Positions 9,705 through 20,815 of a stretch of 64,000 bases of DNA are shown piece after piece. The translations under genes were made by a program, and so were the position numbers. Numbering within the stretch: position 1 is the stretch's first letter; each line of letters starts with the position of its first letter. The notes under the pieces are model-generated. The model worked only from the letters and a program-made list of their open reading frames with translations, ran no database searches and was not told the origin of the DNA. The DNA comes from Dendrocalamus latiflorus (Eukaryota > Streptophyta > Magnoliopsida > Poales > Poaceae). The stretch covers positions 27,948,629-28,012,628 of the forward strand of contig CM029658.1 of the NCBI GenBank assembly GCA_017311315.1, written 5' to 3'.

Positions 9705-12171
9705 CACATGAGACATGATCTGTGTTTTCTACTCTTGGTGATTATTTTGCTATCGATGTGGATGTGTAGTGTTATGGACTTGCAATCTCTTATTTTTCCT
9801 ATCAATGTGGGCTTTATTGTAATGTGGAATGATAATGCCAATTAGGTCAGTGGAATTGTAATGTTATGCACTTGTGCAACTTATTATTTGTCTCATGTTT
9901 TATTAAAGATCATAAACTTGTAATGTCTCCCTGCTCCCTATAAAGGTTCATGTGCTCTCATGTCAAATTATAGATTTCTAATATTACGAACTTAAATTCT
10001 TACACATAAAACACATGAAAACTGAATAGAGACTACAACTAATTACTCGACAACAGATACTGATCACAGATAGCAATAAGATGACTAACACACGATCATA
10101 TCACCACAATCACATCTCATACATATGGTAAAAAGATATAAATCCTCAATTTCACAATCGCAAAGTACAACAGAGATAACAATTACTAAAAGCAATTAAG
10201 GTGAACAGTAATTAAGAAAGCAAAGAAATAGACGAAACGCTGAAGTAGAGAGGGGATGGGAGTGAACCGAGAGAGGGAGCAGTTGCAGAGGGAAGTCGTG
10301 GAAGCAGAGGAGGTGGTTGCCGGCGGTGTAGTAGGCAGAGCAGGCGTAGGAGCACACGTCGGAGAAGATGAAAAAGAGGTCGCCGTAGTCGTGGTCGCTT
10401 AAGTCGTCGCGGTGGAGGGAAGGAGTTGGGCAACGGTTCTGATGTGGGGTGGTGGCCGGTGAAGGCAAAGCAGAGGAGGGAGTTGGGATGGCGAACCGGT
10501 GGGAAGAGGTGGATGCCGAGATGGGAGAGGTCGGCGCTGGATGTGAAGAAGGGGGGCAGCCGAAGGGAGTAGAAGGGAGAAGGTAGGTTGCGGAGAGAGA
10601 AGAACCGGGAGGAGAGTAGGTGGCGCGGTAGAGGAAGGCGGACAAGGGGAGCGGGGGCGCGCATGGGAGAAGGCGGCGCCGGCGGATCTGGAGGGCAGCG
10701 CGCCGGAGGGAGAGGCGGCGGAGTAGGGAAGCGCGGTGAGTAGGGTGGAGAAGAAAGGAGGCGCAGCAGAGGAGTAGGACGGCGGTGCACAGGAGGAGGC
10801 GCAGCGGAGAAGGGAGGTGGCGGCGCTGATAGAGGACGGCGGCGCACGGTTGAGGGCGGCGGTGGATGCGGCGAGATGTGGCGCGGTAGGGAGGTGGTGT
10901 GGTGGCGCGGTAGAGGAGTAGCGGGGGCGCACCGGCGAACTGCGGCCCGACGCTCGCTGGTGGCCGGGCGTGGAGAAGGATCGGTGGAGGAGAGGAGCAC
11001 TAGGGGCTGAGGGAAGAAGAGGATGCCGGGCTCAGTGACTTCCCTGGTGGCGCACGGTTTTGAGGGGATGAGGATTTTTGTCCGTTTTTTGATTTAGCCC
11101 TCCAAATTTCTAGGGTTTGCAATAAGGTCCTTATCCAATGTAATTTCTTCTGATTTAGACCTCCGGAGCTCCGATTTCTTCGCGGATAGATCCTACGCGC
11201 TCGTGACGACGCATACATCTATATGGAGTAGTCTCGGGATGCCGAATTTGTCGTTTATGCACCTCAATCGCGCCGGCCTGCAGAAAAATATAGAAAATGT
11301 AAAATAGTACATTTTGAGCAATTAAATATGGGAAAAGTATGTAAATGATGATAAATGGTCCCAAAATGCGAAAAATAATGGGGCAAAATGACGGGTAAAT
11401 GTATGTAAAAATGACGCATGTCTCCTGGCGCATTTTGTCCACCCTTCTATCTCTGTCGCTTGCTTTGTGAATCAGAATCCAGCCTAGGTAATTCCAGGCA
11501 TATCCAATATTTTGCCAAACAAATTAGTAGTTAGAAGCCTGGGCATATCTTGATTTGATATCTTTCTTAACCAAATTCAGAGGTAAGATCTCAAATTCCC
11601 CTTTAACCTTTGCTCAATTTATGATTTATTTTCTTTGGTTTGGGCATACCCAACTTTGAAATTCTAGGTCCACCACTGGTTGCACAGGGACTGTTGGAGG
11701 GTGATTTTTGTTACATAAACCTAATTTTTACCTCTAGGGGGATGAATAGGTTATGACTACTACTATGACCACAACATACACAATTTAAAAATCTTATTAA
11801 TGAATCAGAAAAAGCTTATCAACCACACAGCATAACAAAACACACTAATTCTATAAAGGGGCAAGAATAATCAGCCGGCCAAATATGGAGTATAGCACAG
11901 TACTATGATACTTGATTTAGGTAATTATTTACTACTAATTAGGTTTAGTGCAAGAGCAAACCAAGTTGCCCGATCTTCATGGCATAGGATCGATGGAGAT
12001 AGTTTGGATCCGTGCAACCTGATGAATCGATGGCGCAACCACTGTTAGAACAGTAACCTGCGGCAAAAGAATTTGCCCAACCATACGCTCGTGATCCCAT
12101 CTATCCGACCATCAAGTAGACACGTCGTCGCTCCAGCCAATCACAAAGAATCACAAGAACGACGGGAAAGA
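9705..12171. other. CACTA interior: GC-rich low-complexity block and LTR-like debris
   Basis: About 10196-11060 is a GC-rich block that on the minus strand reads as long proline/serine-rich frames. I see no domain, and the frames are likely compositional; it may be a captured gene 5' end. At about 11740 the word CTAGGGGGATGAATAG resembles copia LTR sequence such as that at 41212. Nothing else is recognised in 11280-12171. Confidence 0.35.
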
Positions 12172-14219
12172 TGTAACACCCTGAAATTTCAAATTTGAAA
12201 TATATGGAGCTTTTGAATTATTTTTGAATTTTTTTCAATTGAAGTTGGAGTTTATGATGATTTTTCTAAAAATATGGTGGAAGTTCCAAACAATAAAAGA
12301 AATCAAGAGGTAACAAACATGTTTGAACAATAAGGAATTAAAAATTTAAAGATAAGAATCTGAAAAGATGATCCAAAATAGAAGGAAGAGATTTGACTTA
12401 AAAATATAAAATGCCATCTTTGAAAATAATAACACAAATAGTAAAAAAATAATAAAAGAATAAAATACAGACATAAATGTATATATGGATAAACAAATAA
12501 GAATTATGATGATAAAAGATACAAAGTAGTTTAAATGTGAGTTAAAATAATAAGAACCAAAACCTGGAAAATCAAATTAAATAAAAGTGCACTCAAACTC
12601 AGGTGCAACTTCGAGGTTTCCAAACTTAAAATTCAAAACTCAATTATAGACTTAAGTCTCAAAATAATCAGAGTGCAAATTAAAATTTCAAGAATTAATC
12701 AAGGAAAATAAAAATTGAAAGTAGAGGAATATTAAATTTGTAATTAAATATTTGAACCCATATTTGAATTAGAAATTCAAAAATTCAAGAGATAATAAAG
12801 TCGTCTATTTATCTCTCATTCTTTTCTCCTATTTCTCATCTTCACTGTGACTGCCAAGTGGGCCTCATCCCCATTCCTTCGCTTTCCCTTCCCTCTGATT
12901 CTCCCTGCCAGTGGGCCCGAACCCCCGCACGGCGCCCTTCTCCTTTCCTCTTTCTCCCTCCTCCCCCACTCGTTGCTTCTTTGATTTCCGACCGCAGCTC
13001 CTGTGCGCACGTCGTCCCGCCTGCGCGTGCCCACGACGCCCCCGTCTCCTCCGCGCTGCCCTGTCAAAGGCCACGAGGCACGCGCCCCTGAATCCCAGTT
13101 GCCGCCCACGCGCCGCGCGATCCCCGCCGGCCCCCGTCGACTCGCGCCGCTTGCCCTGTCGCCGCCCAGTTCCCCGCCAAGTCCGTCGCTTATAAAAGCC
13201 ATTGGAGCTCACCAATGTCCTCCTCGCGCTTCCCTCATCCACCCACCGCGACAAATCGCCCCCAAAGCTCCGAGATCGCCGGAGAGGCTCTCTTCCCCGA
13301 AAGCGGCCGCCGCTGCCAATCTCGCCGCCGCTCCCTCGTCGGTGACTCCCGGACCAATTCCCCGTCCTGAGAGCATCCACTCAACGTCCAGATTCTCCTC
13401 CGACTGCCGGCCGAGGCTATTGCCGCCGGTGCACCGCCAGCGCCACGCGCCGCCGCCGCCCGACCCTAGCCTCCGCCGCCAGCTCCCCTCGGCACACCTC
13501 CCGCACGGCTAGCCCTTTGGTAAGATTCCCCGTGCCCTCCTCCAGCTCACGCCCACGTCAATTTTCATCTTCCCCCACGCCGGCGCCGCCGCCCCGTAGC
13601 CCCCTTGCCGCCGGTCGCGTCGGGCTGCCGCCCGCTTCCCCTGCCGCCGCTCCGGCCAACACGCCGCCTCCTACAGATTGGCTACCTCCCCCACTCTCCA
13701 TTTTGGTGGTCCCCAGCTACCCTCCGGCCGCCGCTCGCCGCCGGCAAGACTGCTCTCCACCGGCGACGATTACTCTGTTTTGAGCCAGCCACTACCAAGC
13801 ATAACTAATTAAGTGCGCCTTCTTTATCAGTCCTGGGCCTCTGCCCAGATGGTCACCAGCGCCAGCTACACATCCGCTTTCCGTGAGGTCTTGAGTTCGA
13901 TTACAGCCACCCTCACTATTTCCACCCCATTTTTAATCCAATTTTTGTGACCCATTTTAATTAGTAAAAATTTAGGAAAATTTTAGAATAATTTAGAACA
14001 ACTAATAAATTTTATTAGGATATAAATGAGCTTCTCAACTATTTTAATCATGAGTAATCATCATATGCTAATAAAACTTAACTAGGATGAAAATGAGATT
14101 ATTTGTGATGTAAATTTGGATTAGTTCACACGATTAATTAATATGATTTGAATAATTATCTAGAAGATTAAATATTAATTAAAGACATTATGACTTTCGC
14201 CAAATGTCCAAATTTAACA
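12172..14219 (+). mobile_element. Probable solo LTR of a Ty3-gypsy retrotransposon
   Basis: The segment starts TGTAACACCCTGAAATTTC, a typical grass gypsy LTR opening, and ends TTTAACA at 14219. A 4-bp repeat AAGA lies just outside both ends (12168-12171 and 14220-14223). The interior runs from AT-rich to a GC-rich 12850-13790 block that looks like a promoter and leader. A B-box-like GAGTTCGATTAC lies near 13893. No internal genes are present. The 4-bp rather than 5-bp target repeat makes the right boundary uncertain. It is nested inside the CACTA element. Confidence 0.6.
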
Positions 14220-14820
14220 AAGACTGCCCCTGCATAAAATTAAAATATATGTTTTAACATATAGCATACCGCCATTAAACAAACCTCTTGGTAGATTTAA
14301 TTAATAACTATATGAAGACATGAACCCATATAACAAGCCATTAAAGATTAATCTTTTTAGTTCGTGCTCGTGTAATCGGTCAGATTAGAATGTCCTCATT
14401 ATCATGTACACTCGAAATGATGGACAATGGACTAGTGTCGACGAGACCTTCTAAACGCATCTTCACTTTAGCCTTGTACAGATCGAGTATGGGCATGTAT
14501 ATAATTAAATAAAATAGTAGTAAATCTGTATCTCTAAATATAATAATTAAAGACCCAATTAAATTAGAGTTCACCTGATAATATTTAATGCGGCTCAATA
14601 ATTCTTTCCAGTTAAATAATATATTTAACTGAGAAGTGCAAGACATGAGCGTATCCGCGTCATCTGTGGAGGCGGGGCGACTGCTAGGTAGCGGCGTTTG
14701 CGCTGCAGCCACGGATGGTGGAGGCGGGGTGACTGCTGGGCGTGCGGTGGGAGGTGCCCAAGGTTTTATATAACAGGTGCTTACCATGCTTAGATAAATA
14801 TAAATTTATAATTATAATTG
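14220..14820. other. CACTA interior, no gene recognised
   Basis: AT-rich sequence with a short GC-richer patch at about 14640-14760. The minus-strand frame there has no recognised domain. Confidence 0.35.
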
Positions 14821-14825
14821 ACAGT

Positions 14826-14899
14826 GGGGTACAATAGTCTGGTGGTAAACGCCTTGGCCTCCTAGCTAGGAGGTTGCTGGTTCAATTCCTCCACACCCC
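14826..14899 (+). tRNA. tRNA-like sequence (degenerate tRNA or tRNA-derived SINE head)
   Basis: The 74-base segment begins GGGGT and ends CACCCC, which pair as the outer acceptor stem. It has an A-box-like TAGTCTGGTGG and a near-perfect B box GGTTCAATTCC. A palindromic CCTCCTAGCTAGGAGG lies where the anticodon arm should be. The inner acceptor pairs and part of the T stem do not match, so it is unlikely to be a working tRNA. It is followed by a T-rich tract. It could be a tRNA pseudogene or a SINE-related piece carried in the CACTA element. Confidence 0.45.
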
Positions 14900-15049
14900 A
14901 TGGTTTTTGTTTTTATTTTTTCTATTCTAATTTTTTATCCTCTCCTATTTTGTCAAGTGAGACCTCCTCAACTGCATTTTAGTTGTCACTTTTCAATTTT
15001 TTTATCTCCTCTAGAAATTAATAACTATAGATAATATAATTCCTCCACA

Positions 15050-15545
15050 CCAATTCGGCCCTTGCGTTGAGCAATTAGGCCCATGAAAACAAAGCATTGT
15101 AATAACAGATTATTGCCACGAACAATCATCATATATAGCAACACATTTATTTTGTGGCAATACAAACTCATTTCATACACATTGTATAGGAACCTTTTGC
15201 AACGCAATTGATGACTATGACAATGCAATAAAATTGTGGCAATATTGTCACCCACTCGCAACGAAATTCTATAAGGTGGCAATACCTCCTAACTATTGCA
15301 ACGAAAATCAATGTTATCACAACGCAAGACAACCGTGGCAATAAAGTCATACTACTCGCAACCATTTTCTAAATGGTGGCAATAAAGCCACCTTATTACA
15401 ACGAATTCAATGACTATCGCAACGCAATATTTTAGAGGCAATACTGTGCACATATCGCCACGATTTTGGCAAAACGTTGCAATAGCACATACCTATTGCA
15501 ACTAATTTAGTGTCGTTGCGATGCGTTTCGTGGCTAAAGGGTCGG
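15050..15545. repeat. Right subterminal repeats of the CACTA element
   Basis: Same TTGCAACG, GTGGCAATA and ATTGCCACG words as at the left end, mostly in the opposite arrangement, over about 500 bp up to the right terminus at 15557. Frames across it are repeat-derived. Confidence 0.85.
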
Positions 15546-15642
15546 AATCTAGTAGTGAAACTACATGGTATCAAATATATTATTCTATAATTATTCCTGT
15601 GTATTACATATTCCCGGTATTGTCTTGCTTTGTATCATGCAG

Positions 15643-17120
15643 ATGAATTTAACAACGACATAATGAGAGAGGTTAGGGAGGAACTTTCTGTGGGTGTCGA
15701 CCAAGAACATTTGGATATATATAAATCCCTTAACAAGGAGCAGTGTGCAGGATTTGATGAAATCATACATCATGTCATGAATAATAAGAGCCAGGTGTTT
15801 TTCGTGGGTGGTCCAGGAGGAACAAAAAAAACATTCCTATACAAGGCACTTCTTGCTAGAGTCCGCTCAAAGGGATTAATAGCAATTGCAACGGCAACTT
15901 CCGGTATTGCGGCGTCAATATTGCCTGGAGGACGCACAGCACACTCAAGGTTCAAAATCCCAATTAAGCTTGCTGACAATAGCACATGCAACTTCACAAA
16001 GCAAAGTGGCACCGCTGAGTTACTGCGTACGGCATCTTTGCTTATTTGGGACGAGGTTGCAATGACAAAACGTCAAGCTGTCAAGTGTCTTGATAGGTCC
16101 CTACAGGATATTATGGATTGTTCTTTGCAATTTGGGGGAAAGGTTGTGGTATTTGGTGGAGATTTTAGGCAGGTGCTTCCTGTGGTAACACGTGGGACAA
16201 GAGCACAGGTAACAGATTCTACACTGCAGAGATCATATTTATGGGACAATATAAGGAAGATACGATTGTCACGTAACATGAGAGCTCAATCTGACCCATG
16301 GTTTTCAGATTACCTACTCAGAATTGGAAATGGCACCGAAGAGATGATTGGAGATGATTATGTACGCCTACCAGATGATATTGTAATTGGATATACAGAC
16401 GACGAAGATTCAGTAAACAAACTCATTCAGGAAATCTTTCCATCACTTGAGGAAAATGCAAGATCAACAGCTTATATGAGCACACGTGCCATTCTTTCTG
16501 CCAAAAATGCACATGTAGATCAACTAAATGCAAAGATGATTGACAAGTTTCCAGGTGAGGAAAAGGTTTTTCATAGCTTCGACTCTGTCGATGACGATTC
16601 AAGAAATAACTACCCTATTGACTTCCTAAACTCCATCACTCCAAATGGTCTGCCTCCACATGAGCTCAAAGTGAAAATCCACTGCCCTGCGATCCTTCTC
16701 CGCAATCTAGATCCTAACCACGGATTGTGCAATGGAACAAGACTCATGGTTAGAGCATTCCAAAACAATGCAATTGATGCAGAAATAGTTGGTGGCCACC
16801 ATGCAGGCAAGAGGGTGTTCATTCCTAGAATCCCTATGGCTCCATCCGACGATATCTCACTTCCTTTCAAGTTCAAGCGGAAACAATTCCCGATCCGCCT
16901 GAGTTTTGCAATGACCATAAACAAAGCGCAGGGTCAAACCATCCCAAATGTTGGCATCTACCTTCCAGAGCCTGTTTTCTCACATGGACAGCTTTATGTC
17001 GCGATATCAAGGGGTGTATCAAGACAAACGACAAGAATTTTGGCCAAACCAAAGAAAGAAGTAGATGCCTTAGTGAAGAGCACCAAAAATATTGTGTATA
17101 AAGATGTCATAGCATGGTGA
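15643..17120 (+). CDS. RepHel helicase exon (PIF1-like, SF1B)
   Basis: This exon follows acceptor CATGCAG and joins in phase to the Rep exon (ACA-G/AT-GAA). It encodes the PIF1-type helicase that unwinds DNA during Helitron transposition. Visible motifs are Walker A region GGPGGTKKTF, GIAASIL, Walker B LLIWDEV, GGDFRQVLPV, and near the end FAMTINKAQGQT with YVAISR. The Walker A box differs from the family pattern GGPGGTGKT: lysine (codon 15825-15827) replaces an invariant glycine, in an A-rich run. This should weaken or abolish ATP binding. The frame is otherwise open to the TGA at 17118-17120, about 315 bp before the Helitron terminus. Confidence 0.93.
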
Positions 17121-17305
17121 TGTGGTAAGTAAATAGTCCACAAACACCTATTTCCTTACTGTGTTTCATATGTCTTTATGTGACAAAGATGTTTGTTTTC
17201 TTTGTAGCCTCAAGTTTAAACAATGTGGGGATGGAGAAAGTCGTCGGTGGGTGAGTCCAATGATGTTGTCGCCTCCTCAAAGGATTGTTGTTATGTGACA
17301 TTCAT

Positions 17306-17439
17306 TATGTGACAAAAATATTTGGTTATACAATATATGAGACGTGAATCTTAATGAATCTGATTGTTCGTTTTATTTTTTACAAATTTTATCTTGTTTT
17401 GTATTTTTACCGTAGCGTTAGCACGGACACACTACTAGT
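17306..17439 (+). repeat. Helitron 3' terminal region shared with a second Helitron
   Basis: This segment is almost identical to 51214-51346, with about three differences in 133 bases. It includes the terminal hairpin and the CTAG end followed by T. Shared 3' ends let a RepHel protein act on non-autonomous elements in trans, as known for Helitrons. Confidence 0.9.
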
Positions 17440-18240
17440 AAGCAAAAAGAGTACAAGTGGCTTATAGTGGAGGTAGCTAATACAATAAGTTGAGTAGATG
17501 TTACCTCTACTAAAGCACTCAAACATTTAATATTTCGCTAGAGGCGACCCTAACCCTTATTGTACTTGCTCTAAGAACTAGCATCGCCTCCAAGTCCTCG
17601 TATGATGTGCTAGAGGTCACCTCTTGCATGAGGAGCAGCTTGTCTCTCTCTCTTCTTGTCTCTCTCTTCCACTTAGGATTGTGTTGACGTGGATTTCGCT
17701 AGAGGCGACCTAGTCAGCATTATTGTACTTGCTCTTACGAAGGTTATCTAATTTTTCGTGTCAACAATAGAAAAAATTATTCTTCCTGACTGACCAAATG
17801 TATGTCATTACTCCCACCGTTTCCAAATGCTTGTCATCCTAGCTTTTAAATTTCTTCTATAATACATGTCACTCTACACTTTTGAGGTAAGTTTTATCAT
17901 TTTTTCTTTGCATACTCTCATTCATGTTTGGAAGGTCATTTACAATTATAGACTAGCCAGAGTACGCACAACATCAAATAGCAATAAGTGATCAAATAAA
18001 AGAGGACAAGATGGTCACAAAATGACTCATTTCGGCTTGAGCTTCTGGCTTTTTTCACTATTCATAAATTTCATTTTTCTGATTTTTTAACTTTTTTGCC
18101 GGTTCTTTTTTTCTGTATTTGTTTGCATTGTTCGTGATGGGTTAATCTGTTTTTTAAATTTTTTTAAATTTAATTATGCCAAATAAGCCACTATCAGATA
18201 TAGTGAAATTTCAGCTAACTACAGTATAATTTCAGCTATA
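17440..18240. other. Intergenic repeat debris
   Basis: Two partly matching copies of TTCGCTAGAGGCGACC occur at about 17534 and 17694, both followed by a TATTGTACTTGCTCT word, suggesting a MITE-like inverted or direct duplication. From about 17813 to 18010 the sequence matches 38205-38400 and 52443-52640 and is part of a dispersed repeat. No gene is seen. Confidence 0.5.
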
Positions 18241-18398
18241 TGCCAGGTTATTTCAGTCCAATCGAGCGACACATATTCTGGATTGGAGGGACTATAGAAT
18301 ATTGAATTTTGGACACATGTAGCCCTGTAGCACGCAAAAATTCCAATTTTTGCCCCCGCCCGACCGCGGGACCGCACCGCTGCGACACCTGGCCGGTC

Positions 18399-18456
18399 GT
18401 GTGGTCTGGTACCGCACGACCGCACTGTAGCTGGGTCGTGCGGTACCAGACCACAC
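18399..18456. repeat. Perfect 22-bp inverted repeat (hairpin)
   Basis: Arms 18399-18420 and 18435-18456 are exact reverse complements, separated by a 14-base loop. The sequence around it (about 18340-18560) is rich in GACCGCACG and GTCGTGCGG words. It lies about 1.3 kb upstream of the MULE transposase remnant and may belong to that element's 5' region. Confidence 0.9.
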
Positions 18457-19734
18457 GTCCGCACTATGCACACCCCCGACCGTGCGTTTTGTTGCTGACC
18501 GCATGACCAAGTCCCCAGCGCGTGATTCTTTCTGTCGACCACATGACTCCTTGCCCGACCGCACGTCCCATCCCTCCGCCGAAAGCAGGAAAGCAACACC
18601 ACGCGCAGTGATTTCTCCCGTCCGCTCGCACACGCGTCTTCAGCGTAGGAACGGCCCCCTCTCCATGAGTGCTGAATGCACACTTAGAAGAACCAGAACC
18701 ACAGCGCAAGGGAGGGAGAAGAACTGCTATCAAAGCCAGGAAGCTCATTTGCAGCTGAAGTGAAGATAGAGCGAGGGAGAAAGTGAAGGGAAGTGAGGAG
18801 TGAAAACACATAGATTTGAGTTGTTTTCGTTTGGAATCAGTGGATTTTGCAAGTATAAAAGTTGTAGATCGCGTCGTGAGCTTCAAGAAGAGGAAAGTCT
18901 TGTGCCCGCAAAACTAAATTTTTATGTATGTCATTAGTCCATAATTAGTCCATTAGCACAAACCATCGTTTGGTAATGTTATTTTATGTCAATGTTTGAT
19001 ACGCCATGTCAATATTTGATACGCTATATATTTGTAGGTAATCTTTATGTGAACATATGTATTATAAGCCAATGTGTCAAACGGTGTGTATCTGTAGGTA
19101 AACATCCACATATGATGCATGCTTTATTGTTGTGTAGATAATGTCGTATTTTATGTTGAAGTTATGTATTGTAATGTAGTTAGTTTTTGATGAACATATG
19201 TGCTTACATGTGTATGTGTTGAAAAAGTACATATTTATATTAGAGCATTTGTAGGTGATAGCAACAGTAGTTAGATTAGAGGCAATTTGGATAATTAGTA
19301 GGCTTAGTGAATGCCCGTAGACAACGTGTAAAATTAAAGTTGGGAATAAATTTGGATTATTATAATAGAAATGCCAGGTAAGTAGTATGAAGGTGTAGTA
19401 AAATTAAATAAACTGAGGACATGAAATTACAAAGATTTATTTTGTTGATTTATGTACAATTTTATAAGTGAAAGCCGCATTAGGAAGAAAATTAAGTAAT
19501 GGAAATTTTGCATTAATGAGGAAAATAGAATTGAAATTGGTTAGTGGAAGCCGGCGTTAAATAAAATTTAACGAAAGAAATTTTATGAATTAGAAAGTAA
19601 GATTTATAAATAAGACCAATGCAAATAAAAAGAAATGAATATGTAATTTGATGTATGTTAGAATTTGTTTAATGGTACGATTGTTGCATGTTGTGTACTA
19701 AAATAGTTGATTATGCACTTATGTTAGGTACGCA
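18457..19734. other. Upstream region of the MULE remnant, no gene recognised
   Basis: GC-rich to about 18700, then AT-rich. It contains repeated words such as TTTGTAGGTAA and TTGATACGC near 19000-19110. No domain-bearing frame and no clear terminal inverted repeat was found. Confidence 0.35.
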
Positions 19735-20815
19735 ATGGCTAACATTGAAGACTTGTTCATGTTTTATGGGAGTGGTCTCGTACGCGATGGGCCGTATGGG
19801 GCGGACCTGTCAAATTGTGACCGGACCATGATCCGGGCACCCGGTCTAAACGCCATGAGCTTGTCTGAGCTACGGAGGTGTGTCCGTTCGGCGTTCGATC
19901 GGCACACCGCAAGGAAGAAGTTACGGATCGAGGTAGTCTATGCCACAATGGTGGGTGATGTAAGGGAGATCATATGGCAACTTCTGAAGGTGACCAATGA
20001 CGCCTCATGGGCCAACTACATGGAGGTCGTGTGGCAATCTTGATGCTGCGATATATGCCAGGCCAATGGTGTATGTCGAGTTCGTGGAGAGGGCAGAATC
20101 ATCCGCCATGGTTGGTTCTGATGCCGCTGGTGGAGATGTAGTGCCTGGGTTCATGTCCAGCGGTCAAGAAGACACTTCTGCGGGAGAACATGTGGGCGAG
20201 GAAGTGGGTGATGAAGACCTCAGGAGGCGTGCGGAGAATTTCCAGGCCAACAAGGTGTGGACGAGAGGTGGTGGGCCGCTCGTCTTGATTGTCATGAGTA
20301 CCATGGGGACCAGGTGGAAAAAGAGAGTAGTGAGGAGGACGAGGATGTGCAAACAGGCAGTTCTGGAGAGGACGAGGATGGCGAAGCTGCAACTAGAGGG
20401 GTGGTAGGTCGTGTTGTGACCACGGACGGTGCGTACGTGTCGTCCAGACTGGACGACAATGCAGCGGCAGCCCTAGTTCTGCCACAGGCGAAGGAGGGAG
20501 AATGGGGGTTCAGCGAAGCTGCACTCATTTTGGGGCAGTCCTTCCGTAATACGAGTGTTGTCCAGCAGGCTATTGCTAGATATGCTGTCAACATAAGCTG
20601 GACATATCGGGTGCACAGGTCAAACCTGGACACGTACATTGTGAAGTGTGTCGACGGGTCCTGTCCTGGCAAAGTTCATGCACAGTGGTACAAGGGTGTT
20701 GGCACGGAGTTCCGGATAACGGTGCTGCAAGATCACAGTTGCGAGCTTGCGGGGCCAGTACATAGGCACCGCAACATCTTCATCCGCCATGATGAGGTGG
20801 CTAACCAGCTCCGCC
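19735..20815 (+). pseudogene. MULE transposase N-terminal remnant
   Basis: The first block (from ATG 19735) has LFMFYGSGLVRDGPYGADLS, typical of the N-terminal domain of plant Mutator-like transposases. A frame change occurs near 20000-20040. After an acidic linker the third frame gives LGQSFRNTSVVQQAIARYAV, then KCVDGSCPGKVHA and FRITVLQDHSC, the DNA-binding domain of plant MULE transposases (DBD_Tnp_Mut). Similarity ends at about 20815, where the sequence switches to an isomerase-family pseudogene. The DDE catalytic core and SWIM domain are missing, so the protein is not functional. Confidence 0.75.

Larger units (their letters stand above)
7414..15557. mobile_element. Non-autonomous CACTA (En/Spm) element, 8.1 kb, inside a RepHel intron
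   Basis: The element begins CACTACTAG at 7414 and ends with the inverse, CTAGTAGTG, at 15549-15557. The 3-bp duplication AAA flanks it at 7411-7413 and 15558-15560. Both ends carry dense subterminal repeats built on TTGCAAT, CGTGGCAAT and ATTGCCACG. No TNP2 or TnpA gene is recognised inside, so it needs transposase from elsewhere. Its cargo includes a MULE transposase tail, a GC-rich segment, a probable solo gypsy LTR and a tRNA-like sequence. Removing the element and one target copy leaves an intron of about 168 bp with normal splice sites. Confidence 0.93.
2825..17438 (+). mobile_element. Helitron with RepHel transposase, interrupted by a CACTA element
   Basis: The right end is diagnostic: a short GC-rich hairpin (CCGT...ACGG, about 17410-17426) followed by CTAG at 17435-17438 and a host T at 17439. 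This is the Helitron rule for insertion between A and T without target duplication. The body encodes a Helitron-type Rep domain and a PIF1-like helicase on the plus strand. The last 134 bp are nearly identical to the end of another element at 51214-51345, which defines a family. The left end (expected to begin TC) was not found, so the start given is the first coding exon; the element probably extends left, perhaps over the captured synthetase exon. The element is a rolling-circle transposon, but this copy is damaged. Confidence 0.85.

Noticed and set aside
10196..11000. 262-residue minus-strand proline/serine-rich frame
   Set aside because: Low-complexity, overlapping frames are equally open, and no homologous motif is seen; kept only as a GC-rich block.
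12865..13808. Overlapping arginine- and proline-rich frames on both strands
   Set aside because: They lie in the GC-rich leader part of the probable gypsy LTR and show no protein features.
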